Part shown: piece after piece, positions 18,054 through 28,159 of the stretch
Numbering within the stretch: the stretch's first letter is position 1
Layout of the letters: each line of letters starts with the position of its first letter
Assembly: GCF_001896135.2 (NCBI RefSeq)
Contig: NZ_MPOH02000016.1
Coordinates: forward strand, 332,774-396,773
Length of the DNA: 64,000 nt
DNA from: Streptomyces phaeoluteigriseus
Lineage (GTDB): Bacteria; Actinomycetota; Actinomycetes; Streptomycetales; Streptomycetaceae
Direction of reading: 5' to 3'
Made by a program: the position numbers and the translations under genes
The notes under the pieces: generated by a model
What the model was told of the DNA's origin: nothing
Seen by the model: only the letters and a program-made list of their open reading frames with translations
The model's database searches: none

Positions 18054-18091
18054 CCGAGGGTGGGAGCCGGGCCGACCGGACCCGCCCTCGG
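18054..18091. terminator. hairpin terminator
   Basis: CCGAGGGTGGG (18054-18064) pairs with CCCGCCCTCGG (18081-18091), one G-T wobble. It lies between the convergent msrA and the helical membrane protein gene. Confidence 0.6.
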
Positions 18092-18124
18092 GGCCGGCCG
18101 TACGGGTCCGGTCCGGGGGGGGGG

Positions 18125-19243
18125 TCAGTGCGGGAGCGACGCCGGGTTGCCGCCGTTCGCCTCGTATCCGGCCACCGCCAGCGCGCGGTACACCGCGAAC
18201 TCACCCGCCGGGTCGGCGGACAGGGTCCAGGGGAGCGCGCCGACGTGCCCGTCGACGTGCACCAGTTGGTTCACTGCTTCCGACCAGCGCTGGGCGCGCA
18301 CCAGGAAGAAGACCAGGAGATGGCGCACGTGCGCCAGCATGGGATCGTCGGGGCGGGCCGCATGGACGGCGAAGAGGGCGCCGTGGATCGCCTTGGTCAC
18401 GACCTCGCTCTGGTAGAAGCCGGTCACGAGGTTCACCTCAGGGAGGTGCTCGAACACCGCGAAGAGGGGCATCGCCGCCAGGAGGGAGCCCTGAGGGGCG
18501 CGCGCCGCCGCGGCCTCCGCGAACGACATCGCCGTGTCGCGTGAGCCGTGCCACTTCTCGCACCAGTAGTGCAGGGCCGCCAGATGCGCGCCCATGTGTG
18601 CCGGGGCGCGGTCCAGGATCTGCAGCCAGAGCTGCTCGAACTCCGGCTGCGAGTAGGCCAGGCCGCGGGCCACCGACAGCTCGACGATGTACGGGATCGG
18701 GTCACCGGGAGCGAGCAGAGCCGCCTGACCGCAGGCGTCCTTCGCCTCCTCCATGATGATCCGGAAGTCGTCCGTGCCGGGCGTCGACGTGCGCCACGCC
18801 TGCTGCACGAGGAACTCGGCGTGCACGGCCGCCCCGCCCGCGTCCTTGGGAGCCTCGGCGCGCCAGACCCGCAGCCACTGCCCGCCCGGGGTCTCCCCGG
18901 CCCCGCCGGGCCGCTGGTGAAGCTCCAGCGCGGCGGCGCCGGCGAAGGCCTGCACGCGCTGCCAGCGCCGCTCGCCCTCCGCCTCGGTGCCGGCCAGCAG
19001 CTGCTGGGCGGCCCGGTGGTCCTGGGTGCGCTGCACCACGTTCAGTACGTCGAGCAGGTCCTGGTCGGGGCCGGGCATGCGGATGTCCAGCTCCTCCTCG
19101 CGGACGAAGCCGTAGTCCGCGGGGTCCGCGGCGTCGGGGTGGCCGGCCGGGACCTGCTCGATCATGCCGCGCCTGCGCCGCAGGACCGGCAGCAGCACGA
19201 AGCTGAGCATGACCAGCGCGATCAGGACCCAGAGAATTTCCAT
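18125..19243 (-). CDS. membrane-anchored helical-repeat protein
   Basis: 372 residues from ATG 19243. One N-terminal membrane segment (about 3-21, LWVLIALVMLSFVLLPVL) is followed by a basic stop-transfer sequence, and then an all-helical cytoplasmic domain with TPR-like pairs such as HMGAHLAALHYWCEKWHGS and HVRHLLVFFLVRAQRWSEAV. It probably acts as a protein-binding scaffold at the membrane. Family function unknown. The region before 19243 in this frame is non-coding. Confidence 0.75.
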   Translation of the reverse strand: MEILWVLIALVMLSFVLLPVLRRRRGMIEQVPAGHPDAADPADYGFVREEELDIRMPGPDQDLLDVLNVVQRTQDHRAAQQLLAGTEAEGERRWQRVQAFAGAAALELHQRPGGAGETPGGQWLRVWRAEAPKDAGGAAVHAEFLVQQAWRTSTPGTDDFRIIMEEAKDACGQAALLAPGDPIPYIVELSVARGLAYSQPEFEQLWLQILDRAPAHMGAHLAALHYWCEKWHGSRDTAMSFAEAAAARAPQGSLLAAMPLFAVFEHLPEVNLVTGFYQSEVVTKAIHGALFAVHAARPDDPMLAHVRHLLVFFLVRAQRWSEAVNQLVHVDGHVGALPWTLSADPAGEFAVYRALAVAGYEANGGNPASLPH

Positions 19244-19374
19244 GCCTCCAGGGTTCCAGACACCACCGACAATTGGCCAACCTCCTCCGTCGCCCTGTGG
19301 AAAACCCCGCGGTGGGGGCGCCGGGCAGCCCGCGGTCCCGCACGTTTCCCCGCGGCGCACTACGCTCGGGGCTC

Positions 19375-20529
19375 ATGAGCGACAGGCACATCAGTCAGCA
19401 TTTCGAGACCCTCGCGATCCACGCGGGCAACACCGCCGATCCCCTCACCGGCGCCGTCGTCCCGCCGATCTACCAGGTCTCGACCTACAAGCAGGACGGC
19501 GTCGGCGGTCTGCGCGGCGGCTACGAGTACAGCCGTAGCGCCAACCCGACCAGGACCGCCCTACAGGAGAACCTGGCCGCCCTGGAGGGCGGCGTCCGGG
19601 GTCTCGCGTTCGCTTCCGGACTGGCGGCCGAGGACTGCCTGTTGCGTACGCTGCTCAGCCCCGGTGACCACGTGGTCATCCCGAACGACGCGTACGGCGG
19701 CACCTTCCGGCTGTTCGCGAAGGTCGTCTCCCGGTGGGGCGTGGAGTGGTCGGTGGCCGACACCAGCGACCCGGCCGCCGTACGGGCCGCGATCACGCCG
19801 AAGACGAAGGCGGTGTGGGTGGAGACCCCCTCCAACCCGCTGCTCGGCATCACCGACATCGCGGCCGTCGCGCAGGTGGCGCGGGACGCGGGCGCCCGGC
19901 TCGTCGTGGACAACACCTTCGCCACGCCGTACCTCCAGCAGCCGCTGGCGCTCGGCGCGGACATCGTCGTGCACTCGCTCACCAAGTACATGGGCGGCCA
20001 CTCGGACGTCGTCGGCGGTGCGCTGATCGTCGGCGACCGGGAACTCGGCGAGGAGCTGGCGTACCACCAGAACGCGATGGGCGCGGTCGCCGGGCCCTTC
20101 GACTCCTGGCTGGTGCTGCGCGGCACGAAGACGCTGTCGGTGCGCATGGACCGGCACAGCGAGAACGCGACCAAGGTCGCCGACATGCTGACCCGGCACG
20201 CGCGCGTGACGAACGTCCTGTACCCGGGCCTGCCGGACCACCCCGGTCACGAGGTCGCGGCCAAGCAGATGCGGGCGTTCGGCGGCATGGTGTCGTTCCG
20301 GGTGGCGGGCGGCGAGGAGGCGGCGGTCGAGGTCTGCAACCGCGCCAGGGTGTTCACGCTGGGCGAGTCCCTCGGCGGCGTCGAGTCGCTGATCGAGCAC
20401 CCCGGGCGCATGACCCACGCGTCGACGGCCGGTTCCGCCCTGGAGGTCCCGGCCGACCTGGTGCGGATCTCGGTCGGCATCGAGAACATCGACGACCTGC
20501 TGGCGGACCTCCAGCAGGCCCTCGGCTAG
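19375..20529 (+). CDS. metB: cystathionine gamma-synthase
   Basis: PLP enzyme of transsulfuration, 384 residues. It joins O-acylhomoserine with cysteine to make cystathionine, or runs as a gamma-lyase in the reverse direction. Lys204 in SLTKYMGGHSD binds PLP. YEYSRSANPTR (phosphate and substrate contacts) and VVDNTFATPYLQQP are conserved, as is SLGGVESLIEHP near the end. The family cannot be split into synthase and lyase by sequence alone. The longer upstream frame to 19273 is non-coding. Confidence 0.92.
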   Translation: MSDRHISQHFETLAIHAGNTADPLTGAVVPPIYQVSTYKQDGVGGLRGGYEYSRSANPTRTALQENLAALEGGVRGLAFASGLAAEDCLLRTLLSPGDHVVIPNDAYGGTFRLFAKVVSRWGVEWSVADTSDPAAVRAAITPKTKAVWVETPSNPLLGITDIAAVAQVARDAGARLVVDNTFATPYLQQPLALGADIVVHSLTKYMGGHSDVVGGALIVGDRELGEELAYHQNAMGAVAGPFDSWLVLRGTKTLSVRMDRHSENATKVADMLTRHARVTNVLYPGLPDHPGHEVAAKQMRAFGGMVSFRVAGGEEAAVEVCNRARVFTLGESLGGVESLIEHPGRMTHASTAGSALEVPADLVRISVGIENIDDLLADLQQALG

Positions 20530-20533
20530 ACGG

Positions 20534-20782
20534 TCACCAGTCCGTGAGGGGTGGGGTCGTCTCCGACGGCGGCTCCACCCACGGCTCGGCCACCATCGCC
20601 CAGACGGCGAACGCGACGGCCGCCGCCCACAGCAGCAGCCACATAAGACGCCGGGCGAGCGTGCGGCGGCGCAGCATACGGCTGCCGTGGCGGACGGCGT
20701 CCGTGTGGAGCTCGGGCGGCAGCCGGGGCACCGAGCGTTCCATGATCTGCCGGACGGCGGCCTCCCGCTCGGGCCGGTTCAC
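20534..20782 (-). CDS. small single-pass membrane protein, possible anti-sigma
   Basis: 82 residues from GTG at 20782, which overlaps the stop of the sigma-like gene (GTGA). A soluble basic N-terminal half (1-45) precedes one membrane segment (about 47-64, LMWLLLWAAAVAFAVWAMV) and a short Pro-rich outer tail. The coupling to a sigma factor and the topology suggest an anti-sigma or accessory role, but no zinc-binding anti-sigma motif is present. Confidence 0.65.
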   Translation of the reverse strand: MNRPEREAAVRQIMERSVPRLPPELHTDAVRHGSRMLRRRTLARRLMWLLLWAAAVAFAVWAMVAEPWVEPPSETTPPLTDW

Positions 20783-21300
20783 GTCGTCGCCGCCTTCGTC
20801 CCGGGGAGCGGGGGTGACGGTGCCGGGGGTGGGTGCAGGACGGTCGCGGTCGCCCGGTCGCAGATGGCGTGGACGCGCTCGGTCGGCAGGCCCAGCAGGG
20901 CCGCGACCTGCTCCTCCCCGACGCCCTCGTAGAGCCTGAGGACCAGGATCAGGCGTTCCCGCGGGGTGAGCCCGGCCAGCGGGCCGGCGAGGCGTCGCCG
21001 GGCGCGGTCCCGGGCGGCGTAGTGCTGCCAGGTGGCGTACTGGTGCCAGGCGGTGTCGGCGAAGCGGATGGCGAGGTGCCGGCGGGCGTGGTCGTAGGGG
21101 TCCTCGCCGTGCAGCCGGTCCCAGCACGCGTACGTGTGCGCGAGGGCGAAGGTCAGCAGCCGTCGCGCGCGCGGGTTGCCGTCCGGGGCCTCCCCGGTGA
21201 GCAGGGTGGCGGTCTGCGTCAGCCGCCCGCCCGCGCCGGCCACGAACGCCTCGAACTCCTTGGCCCGGCGGACGTCCTGGGCCGCATGCCGTGCTCGCAC
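20779..21300 (-). CDS. ECF/SigE-family RNA polymerase sigma-like factor
   Basis: 173 residues from GTG 21300, which has GGGAGG correctly placed upstream. Region 2 (about 10-75) includes AKEFEAFVAGAGGRL and FALAHTYACWDRL. Region 4 (about 115-165) has LTPRERLILVLRLYEGVGEEQVAALLGLP, a normal sigma-70 region 4 helix-turn-helix. Target promoters are unknown. Translationally coupled to the small membrane protein downstream. Confidence 0.8.
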   Translation of the reverse strand: MRARHAAQDVRRAKEFEAFVAGAGGRLTQTATLLTGEAPDGNPRARRLLTFALAHTYACWDRLHGEDPYDHARRHLAIRFADTAWHQYATWQHYAARDRARRRLAGPLAGLTPRERLILVLRLYEGVGEEQVAALLGLPTERVHAICDRATATVLHPPPAPSPPLPGTKAATT

Positions 21301-21452
21301 CGCGCGCCTCCCGCCTGCCGGCGACCCCCTGGGACGGATCCCGGCCGTCTGCGGCGGACGGGGACCCGGTCTCATATGAGGCCAGGGGCGAGCCGTCGGT
21401 CAAGAGCCGCGCACGGGCGGGATGCGCGGGGAGCCAGGGTGCGCGCGGGGCG

Positions 21453-21977
21453 TCAGGAAGCCGGTGCGGGCTCCGCGCCGGGGAGACCGTGGGCGGCCAT
21501 CCGGCTGGACAGCGCGGTGTTGAAGCGCGTGAGGAGCGCGCAGAACGCCTCGCGCTCCCCCGGGCTCCAGTCGTGGGTCAGTTCGGCCATCAACTGACGT
21601 CTGGAAGAACGCACTTCGTCCAGCCGGGACAGCCCGCGCGGGGAGAGCTGGAGCACCACGGCCCGCCCGTCCTCGGGGTGCGAGGTCCGCTTGACCAGGC
21701 CGGTGTCGACCAGCGGTGCCACCTGCCGGGTGACCGTCGAGGAGTCGATGCCCATGCTCGCGGCGAGCGCCTTGACGCCCATCGGGCCTTCCTTGTCGAG
21801 GCGGTTGAGCAGCAGGTATGCGGCGCGGTCCATGGAGTTGCGCACCTGACCGACCCCACCGAGCCGGGTCTGTTCGGCACGGCGCGCGAAGACCGCCACC
21901 TCGTGCTGCAACGCGTCGAGAAGACCGGTGTCACCGAGGGTCGTCATGTCCATCGACATTCCAGGTGTTGTGGGCAT
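21453..21977 (-). CDS. MarR-family transcriptional regulator
   Basis: 174 residues. Winged helix with LAASMGIDSSTVTRQVAPLVDTGLVKR (recognition helix and turn) and the wing HPEDGRAVVLQLSPRG. Dimerisation helices lie at both ends. The start could be any of three in-frame ATGs (21977, 21956, 21950). It is divergent from the threonine dehydratase gene, with a short TTCATGAA palindrome at 21992-21999 between them. Ligand unknown. Confidence 0.88.
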   Translation of the reverse strand: MPTTPGMSMDMTTLGDTGLLDALQHEVAVFARRAEQTRLGGVGQVRNSMDRAAYLLLNRLDKEGPMGVKALAASMGIDSSTVTRQVAPLVDTGLVKRTSHPEDGRAVVLQLSPRGLSRLDEVRSSRRQLMAELTHDWSPGEREAFCALLTRFNTALSSRMAAHGLPGAEPAPAS

Positions 21978-22122
21978 GGCCGGGGGCTCGCTTCATGAAA
22001 AGGGGGCTGGGTTGGGGGACAGGGTACGCGGCCCGGAGGCGGGTCGTACCGGCGCTGCGGAAACCGGTCTCGGTGGTTGGTCACAGCGGTCGTTCCCGCC
22101 TGTGAACTGCGATGCTCGTGTC

Positions 22123-23352
22123 ATGAGCTATGGCACGGCTGACTCCTTGCGGCCCGTCACTGTCGACGATGTGCGTGGCGCCCAGAAGATGCTTTCGGGC
22201 GTGGCGCGGATGACCGCGATGGAGGGCAGCAGGTACCTGTCCCAGCTCGTCGGGGCGCCGGTGCACCTCAAGTGCGAGAACCTCCAGCGGACCGGCTCCT
22301 TCAAGCTGCGCGGCGCGTACGTGCGGATCGCCGGGCTGCTGCCGGAGGAGCGTGCGGCCGGGGTCGTCGCGGCGAGCGCGGGCAACCACGCGCAGGGGGT
22401 CGCGCTGGCGTCCACCCTGCTGGGCGTGCGCTCCACGGTGTTCATGCCGAACGGCGCCCCGCTCCCGAAGATCAGCGCGACCCGGGAGTACGGCGCGGAG
22501 GTGCGCCTGCACGGGCACGTGGTCGACGAGACGCTGGCGGCGGCGCAGGAGTACGCGGCGCGGACCGGCGCGGTGTTCATCCACCCCTTTGACCACGCGG
22601 ACGTGATCGCCGGGCAGGGCACGGTGGGTCTGGAGATCCTGGAGCAGTGCCCGGAGGTGCGCACGATCGTCGTCGGGATCGGCGGCGGGGGGCTGGTGGC
22701 GGGTATCGCGGTCGCGGTGAAGGCGCTGCGGCCGGACGTGCGGATCGTCGGTGTGCAGGCGGAGGGCGCGGCGGCGTATCCGCCCTCGCTGGCGGCGGGA
22801 CGGCCGGTGGCGTTGCGCAGCCCGGTGACGATGGCGGACGGCATCAAGGTCGGCCGGCCCGGTGATGTGCCGTTCGGGATCGTCGGCGACCTGGTGGACG
22901 AGGTGCGCACGGTCTCGGAGGACGCGCTGGCCACCGCGCTGCTGCTCTGCCTGGAGCGGGCCAAGCTGGTGGTCGAGCCGGCCGGGGCGAGCCCGGTGGC
23001 GGCGCTGCTGAGCGAGCCGGACACCTTCGAGGGGCCGGTCGTCGCGGTGCTCTCCGGCGGCAACGTCGATCCGCTGCTGATGCAGCGCGTCCTGCGGCAC
23101 GGAATGTCCGCGCAGGGCCGCTACCTGGCCGTACGGCTCCGGCTGACGGACCGGCCGGGGGCGCTCGCGACGCTTCTCGGGGTGTTGTCAGTGGTCGACG
23201 CTAACGTCCTCGATGTGAGCCACGTACGGACCGATCCCCGGCTCGGGCTCACGGAGGCGGAGGTCGAGCTGCACCTGGAGACGAAGGGGCCGGTGCACTG
23301 CGCCGAGGTCGGTCAGGCCCTGCGCGAGGCCGGGTACATCGTCATCGACTGA
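22123..23352 (+). CDS. ilvA: threonine ammonia-lyase (threonine dehydratase)
   Basis: PLP enzyme that converts L-threonine to 2-oxobutanoate, the first step towards isoleucine, or acts in threonine catabolism. 409 residues. Lys61 in SFKLRGAY binds PLP, and the Gly-rich phosphate loop is GIGGGGLVAGI. The C-terminal part (about 325-405, RLRLTDRPGALATLLGVLS) is an ACT domain that normally binds an allosteric amino acid. The size and single ACT domain fit the short tdcB/ilvA group. Confidence 0.93.
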   Translation: MSYGTADSLRPVTVDDVRGAQKMLSGVARMTAMEGSRYLSQLVGAPVHLKCENLQRTGSFKLRGAYVRIAGLLPEERAAGVVAASAGNHAQGVALASTLLGVRSTVFMPNGAPLPKISATREYGAEVRLHGHVVDETLAAAQEYAARTGAVFIHPFDHADVIAGQGTVGLEILEQCPEVRTIVVGIGGGGLVAGIAVAVKALRPDVRIVGVQAEGAAAYPPSLAAGRPVALRSPVTMADGIKVGRPGDVPFGIVGDLVDEVRTVSEDALATALLLCLERAKLVVEPAGASPVAALLSEPDTFEGPVVAVLSGGNVDPLLMQRVLRHGMSAQGRYLAVRLRLTDRPGALATLLGVLSVVDANVLDVSHVRTDPRLGLTEAEVELHLETKGPVHCAEVGQALREAGYIVID

Positions 23353-23410
23353 GGTCACACCGGTAGAGGTTCGACCGGCTGAGGTCACATCGGCTGAGGT
23401 CACAGCCCTC
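23351..23410. repeat. 15-bp tandem repeat, four units
   Basis: Units start with GAGGTCACA or a variant at 23351, 23366, 23381 and 23396. The second unit is diverged (GAGGTTCGA). The array begins inside the stop codon of the threonine dehydratase gene and ends before the ABC exporter promoter region. Confidence 0.75.
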
Positions 23411-23442
23411 TTCGTCACTCCTTCGGGTAAGTGCATTGAGAG

Positions 23443-23458
23443 ACGCGATACATCGCGT
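23443..23458. promoter_or_regulatory. perfect palindromic operator upstream of the DrrAB-like exporter
   Basis: ACGCGAT-AC-ATCGCGT, a 7-bp perfect inverted repeat with a 2-bp spacer, 166 bp before the exporter start. The size suits a TetR- or PadR-type repressor, regulators that commonly control drug exporters. No such regulator is encoded alongside. Confidence 0.55.
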
Positions 23459-23623
23459 TATGGTGTGTGTCACGCCGCCTCGGGGGTGTGCGCGACGCAT
23501 CTCGAGCGGGCGGAACGAAACGCACAAACCTAGGCTTTCCGAAGACCTTCGAACGACCAGTACCGACGACCGATACCAACGACGAACACCAACGACGAAA
23601 TCCCCAACGACGTGGAGACTCAC

Positions 23624-24597
<974 letters not shown>

Positions 24598-24601
<4 letters not shown>

Positions 24602-25455
24602 GCGCCGTCACCGACGCCGTCCGGGGCACGGCCCCGGGCAACCCGCTCGGGCAGAGCGTCCGGGACTCCCTGGTCATTGCCAAACGCAACCTGATCCGGA
24701 TGTCCAGGATCCCCGAGATGGTCATCTTCGGGCTCATCCAGCCCATCATGTTCGTGGTGCTGTTCACGTACGTCTTCGGCGGCTCCATGCAGATCGGCGG
24801 CAGCACCAGCGCCACCGACTACACGAACTTCCTCATGGCGGGGATCTTCGCCCAGACCGTCACCTTCGCCACCGCCGGAGCCGGTGCCGGCATCGCGGAC
24901 GACATGCACAAGGGGCTCATCGACCGCTTCCGTTCCCTGCCCATGGCCCGCGGCGCGGTCCTCACCGGGCGCACCCTCGCCGACCTCGTGCAGACCGCGC
25001 TGACGCTGCTCGTCCTCGCCGTCGTCGCGATCCTGGTCGGCTGGCGGGTCGGTTCCGACGGCAGTACCGACGCCGCACGGGTCCTGGCCGCCTTCGGCCT
25101 GCTGCTCCTCCTCGGCTACGCGTTCACCTGGATCGGCGCCCTGATCGGCCTGTCCGTGCGCACCCCCGAGGCGGCCACCTCCGGCGGACTGATCTGGCTC
25201 TTCCCGGTCACCTTCATATCGAACGCCTTCGTGGACACCGGCAACATGACGCCCTGGCTGCGCCACATCGCCGAGTGGAACCCGTTCAGCGCCACCGTCC
25301 AGGCCTGCCGCGTGCTGTTCGCCAACCCGGGACAGTCGACCTCCGACGCCTGGCCCATGCAGCACCCGGTCTGGGCCTCGCTGATCTACTCGGTGCTGAT
25401 CATCCTCATCTTCCGCACCCTGGCGGTCCGCAAGTACCGCTCGGCCACCGCATGA
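24598..25455 (+). CDS. DrrB-type ABC transporter permease
   Basis: 285 residues with six predicted membrane segments. The EF-loop of ABC-2 permeases is represented by DDMHKGLIDRFRSLPMARG (about 102-120). The ATG overlaps the stop of the ATPase gene by 4 bp, so the pair is translationally coupled and forms one exporter. Substrate unknown. Confidence 0.92.
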
Positions 25456-25480
25456 CCACGCCACGCCGCACGGCATGACG

Positions 25481-25512
25481 AGACCCCCGCGCCACGGGGG
25501 CGCCGGGGGTCT
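25481..25512. terminator. hairpin terminator
   Basis: AGACCCCC (25481-25488) pairs with GGGGGTCT (25505-25512). It lies between the convergent DrrB-like gene and greA. Confidence 0.7.
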
Positions 25513-25565
25513 GGTCGGGACGCGGGTCGGGGACTACTCAGGAACCGGAGGGCCGGAGGGGTCCG

Positions 25566-26066
25566 TCAGCCGTTGTAGGGCTCGGCCTTGAGGATGCGTA
25601 CGGAGGCCGTCTTGCCGTTCGGGAGTTCGTACTGCACGTCCTGGCCGACCTTGTGGTCGACCACGGCGGAGCCCAGCGGCGACTGCGGCGAATAGGTCTC
25701 GATGTCGGAGCTCGCGTACTCACGCGAGGCCAGCAGGAAGTCCAGCGTGTCGTCCTCGTCGCCGTCGAAGGCGATCGTCACCACCATGCCGGGCGCCACC
25801 GTGCCGTCCGAGGACACCGGGGCCGCGCCGACCTTGGCGTTGTCCAGCAGCTGGGTCAGCTGGCGGATGCGCAGTTCCTGCTTGCCCTGCTCCTCCTTGG
25901 CGGCGTGGTAACCGCCGTTCTCGCGCAGGTCGCCCTCCTCGCGCGCGGCCGCGATCTTGCCGGCGATCTCGGTGCGCGCAGGACCAGTAAGGTGCTCAAG
26001 CTCGCTCTTGAGCTTGTTGTACGCCTCCTGGGTCAGCCAGGTGACGTTCTCGCTGGTCTGGGTCAC
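25566..26066 (-). CDS. greA: transcription elongation factor GreA
   Basis: Rescues backtracked RNA polymerase by stimulating cleavage of the transcript 3' end. 166 residues. The N-terminal coiled coil (about 10-80) has the conserved acidic tip in REEGDLRENGGYHAAKE. The C-terminal FKBP-like domain (about 85-160) ends with the SPLGSAVVDHKVGQDVQYEL segment. Size normal. Confidence 0.96.
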   Translation of the reverse strand: MTQTSENVTWLTQEAYNKLKSELEHLTGPARTEIAGKIAAAREEGDLRENGGYHAAKEEQGKQELRIRQLTQLLDNAKVGAAPVSSDGTVAPGMVVTIAFDGDEDDTLDFLLASREYASSDIETYSPQSPLGSAVVDHKVGQDVQYELPNGKTASVRILKAEPYNG

Positions 26067-26235
26067 AGGGTGCTCCTCGTCGGTACTGGGAATACAAAGC
26101 TCGCCCTACCCGGAAGCATGTTCCTCCAGGGATGGGCGAAACCACGAGCCTAACAATTCAGCGGCCCGAGGGGGAGGACATAAGCCATAAGAATTGCGTC
26201 AACGCAGGCCACGACCTGCGTATTCCGGATGGCGA

Positions 26236-26634
26236 TCAGTCGGCGTGACAGCCGAGCAGCTCCGCCGTCGTGCCCCGGGACGTCGTACGGAGCGTGACCA
26301 CCTCGTCGATCCGCGTGTCCGGGCCGGAGAAGCGGAAGTCGGCGCGGCCCACCTCGTCGCCGTCCTCGGCCTGTGAGCGGACCGTGCAGTAACCGCTCGC
26401 GTCGGCGTCCTTGCGGACCTCGAGGTGCACCCGCACCGAGTCGTCCGCCACCTGGAAGGTGATCAACTCGCCGCTGATCTTGTTCTGGCCGACGTAGTGA
26501 TAGCCGAAGTAGCCGATCAACGCGAGCAGCAGGGCGCCCAGCACGGCACCGGTGACCTTGAGGGTGCGGTCCGCGCGCGCATCCGAGGAACGGCCGTAAC
26601 GGCCCTCGGGGGGTCGCGTGCTCGCCGTGCTCAT
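26236..26634 (-). CDS. DUF4307 membrane protein
   Basis: 132 residues from ATG 26634, with AGAGGA upstream. One membrane segment (about 25-47) and an outer domain with FQVADDSVRVHLEVRKDADA and YCTVRSQ. This matches DUF4307, which in actinobacteria usually lies beside greA and mca as here. Role unknown. The frame upstream of 26634 is not coding. Confidence 0.85.
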   Translation of the reverse strand: MSTASTRPPEGRYGRSSDARADRTLKVTGAVLGALLLALIGYFGYHYVGQNKISGELITFQVADDSVRVHLEVRKDADASGYCTVRSQAEDGDEVGRADFRFSGPDTRIDEVVTLRTTSRGTTAELLGCHAD

Positions 26635-26793
26635 GATCGTCCTCTCGCAAGGCCTCCGGCCGGTCGGGCGAAGGTCCGAAACCGGGCCGCCGGGGCGGCA
26701 CCACGGAATTATTGGCGCCTCGATTCGGTCACTATAGAAGCCGCCGATCGCACCCCGTCCCATGGGGGCGCCGACTTACTGAGGATATGAGTC

Positions 26794-27675
26794 TTGACTG
26801 ACCAGCTGCGACTGATGGCCGTGCACGCCCACCCCGACGACGAGTCGAGCAAGGGCGCGGCCACCATGGCGAAGTACGTGTCCGAGGGGGTGGACGTGCT
26901 GGTCGTGACCTGCACGGGCGGGGAGCGCGGCTCCATCCTCAATCCCAAGCTCCAGGGCGACAAGTACATCGAGGAGCACATCCACGAGGTACGCAAGAAG
27001 GAGATGGACGAGGCCCGCGGGATCCTCGGCGTCAAGCAGGAGTGGCTCGGCTTCGTCGACTCCGGGCTGCCCGAGGGCGACCCGCTGCCGCCGCTGCCGG
27101 AGGGCTGCTTCGCCCTCGAGGACGTCGACAAGGCGGCCGGCGAGCTGGTGCGGCAGATCCGTTCCTTCCGTCCCCAGGTGATCACCACCTACGACGAGAA
27201 CGGCGGCTACCCGCACCCCGACCACATCATGACCCACAAGATCTCGATGGTGGCCTTCGAGGGCGCGGACGACACCGCGAAGTACCCGGAGAGCGAGTTC
27301 GGTCCGGCGTACCGGCCGCTGAAGCTCTACTACAACCAGGGCTTCAACCGTCCGCGCACCGAGGCGCTGCACCAGGCGATGCTCGACCGCGGCCTGGAGT
27401 CGCCGTACGGTGAGTGGCTCAAGCGCTGGAGCGAGTTCGAGCGGGTCGAGCGCACGCTGACCACGCATGTTCCGTGCGCCGACTTCTTCGAGATCCGCGA
27501 CAAGGCGCTGATCGCGCACGCCACGCAGATCGACCCCGACGGGGGCTGGTTCCGGGTGCCGATGGAGGTGCAGCGGGAGGTCTGGCCGACGGAGGAGTAC
27601 GAGCTGGCGAAGTCGCTCGTCGATACCTCCCTCCCCGAGGACGACCTCTTTGCGGGCATCCGCGACAATGCCTGA
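26794..27675 (+). CDS. mca: mycothiol S-conjugate amidase
   Basis: Cleaves mycothiol S-conjugates of electrophiles and drugs so that the mercapturic acid can leave the cell. 293 residues, PIG-L/LmbE fold. The zinc site is AVHAHPDDES (His11, His13, Asp15/16) with a further His in YPHPDHIMTH. The start is TTG 26794, with GAGGA at 26781-26785. The next gene overlaps its stop. The gene is a marker for a mycothiol-producing actinomycete. Confidence 0.95.
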   Translation: MTDQLRLMAVHAHPDDESSKGAATMAKYVSEGVDVLVVTCTGGERGSILNPKLQGDKYIEEHIHEVRKKEMDEARGILGVKQEWLGFVDSGLPEGDPLPPLPEGCFALEDVDKAAGELVRQIRSFRPQVITTYDENGGYPHPDHIMTHKISMVAFEGADDTAKYPESEFGPAYRPLKLYYNQGFNRPRTEALHQAMLDRGLESPYGEWLKRWSEFERVERTLTTHVPCADFFEIRDKALIAHATQIDPDGGWFRVPMEVQREVWPTEEYELAKSLVDTSLPEDDLFAGIRDNA

Positions 27676-27913
27676 CATGAGCGCAAGCGTGAGCCTGGCA
27701 ATGACGCACCTCGTCCCCCTCGCCAAGGAGGTCGACGAGAACAAGGTCACCCCCGGCGTCCTCGGTTTCCTCGTCTTCGCGGCGATGGCGATCGCGGTGT
27801 GGGGCCTGATGAAGTCGATGAACCGCCGCATGGCCAAGGTCGACTTCGTGGAGACGCCGGAGGGCACCTCCGGCACGGCCGCCCCGGGGGAGACCACGCC
27901 CGCAAAGGGCTGA
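27668..27913 (+). CDS. small single-pass membrane protein of the mca operon
   Basis: 81 residues. One membrane segment (about 30-50, VLGFLVFAAMAIAVWGLMKSM) with a Thr/Pro-rich C-terminal tail. The ATG at 27668 overlaps the mca stop by 8 bp. A second ATG at 27677 is equally possible. The coupling suggests a function linked to Mca, but none is known to me. Confidence 0.75.
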   Translation: MPDMSASVSLAMTHLVPLAKEVDENKVTPGVLGFLVFAAMAIAVWGLMKSMNRRMAKVDFVETPEGTSGTAAPGETTPAKG

Positions 27914-27991
27914 GCGGACGGCACGCCGGACCGACCGCAGCCTGACCTCCCGCACCCCGGACCGACGGCACCGCCCAGCCCCCGGCCCGGC

Positions 27992-28014
27992 CCGCCCCTG
28001 CCGGGCAGGGGCGG
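27992..28014. terminator. hairpin terminator
   Basis: CCGCCCCTGC (27992-28001) pairs perfectly with GCAGGGGCGG (28005-28014) across a 3-base loop. It ends the mca operon. Confidence 0.65.
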
Positions 28015-28159
28015 CGCGGTGCAGGCGATCCCGCACCGCCGTGAGCCGTCCCCGCGGTTCCGCTTCCCGGTTCACCGCCCGGGACGCGTCGCCGGCGATC
28101 AGCCGGGCGCGGGCCGGCTGGGTCAGCGCCCAGCCGTACCGGGCGCGTCCCGTGCGTGC

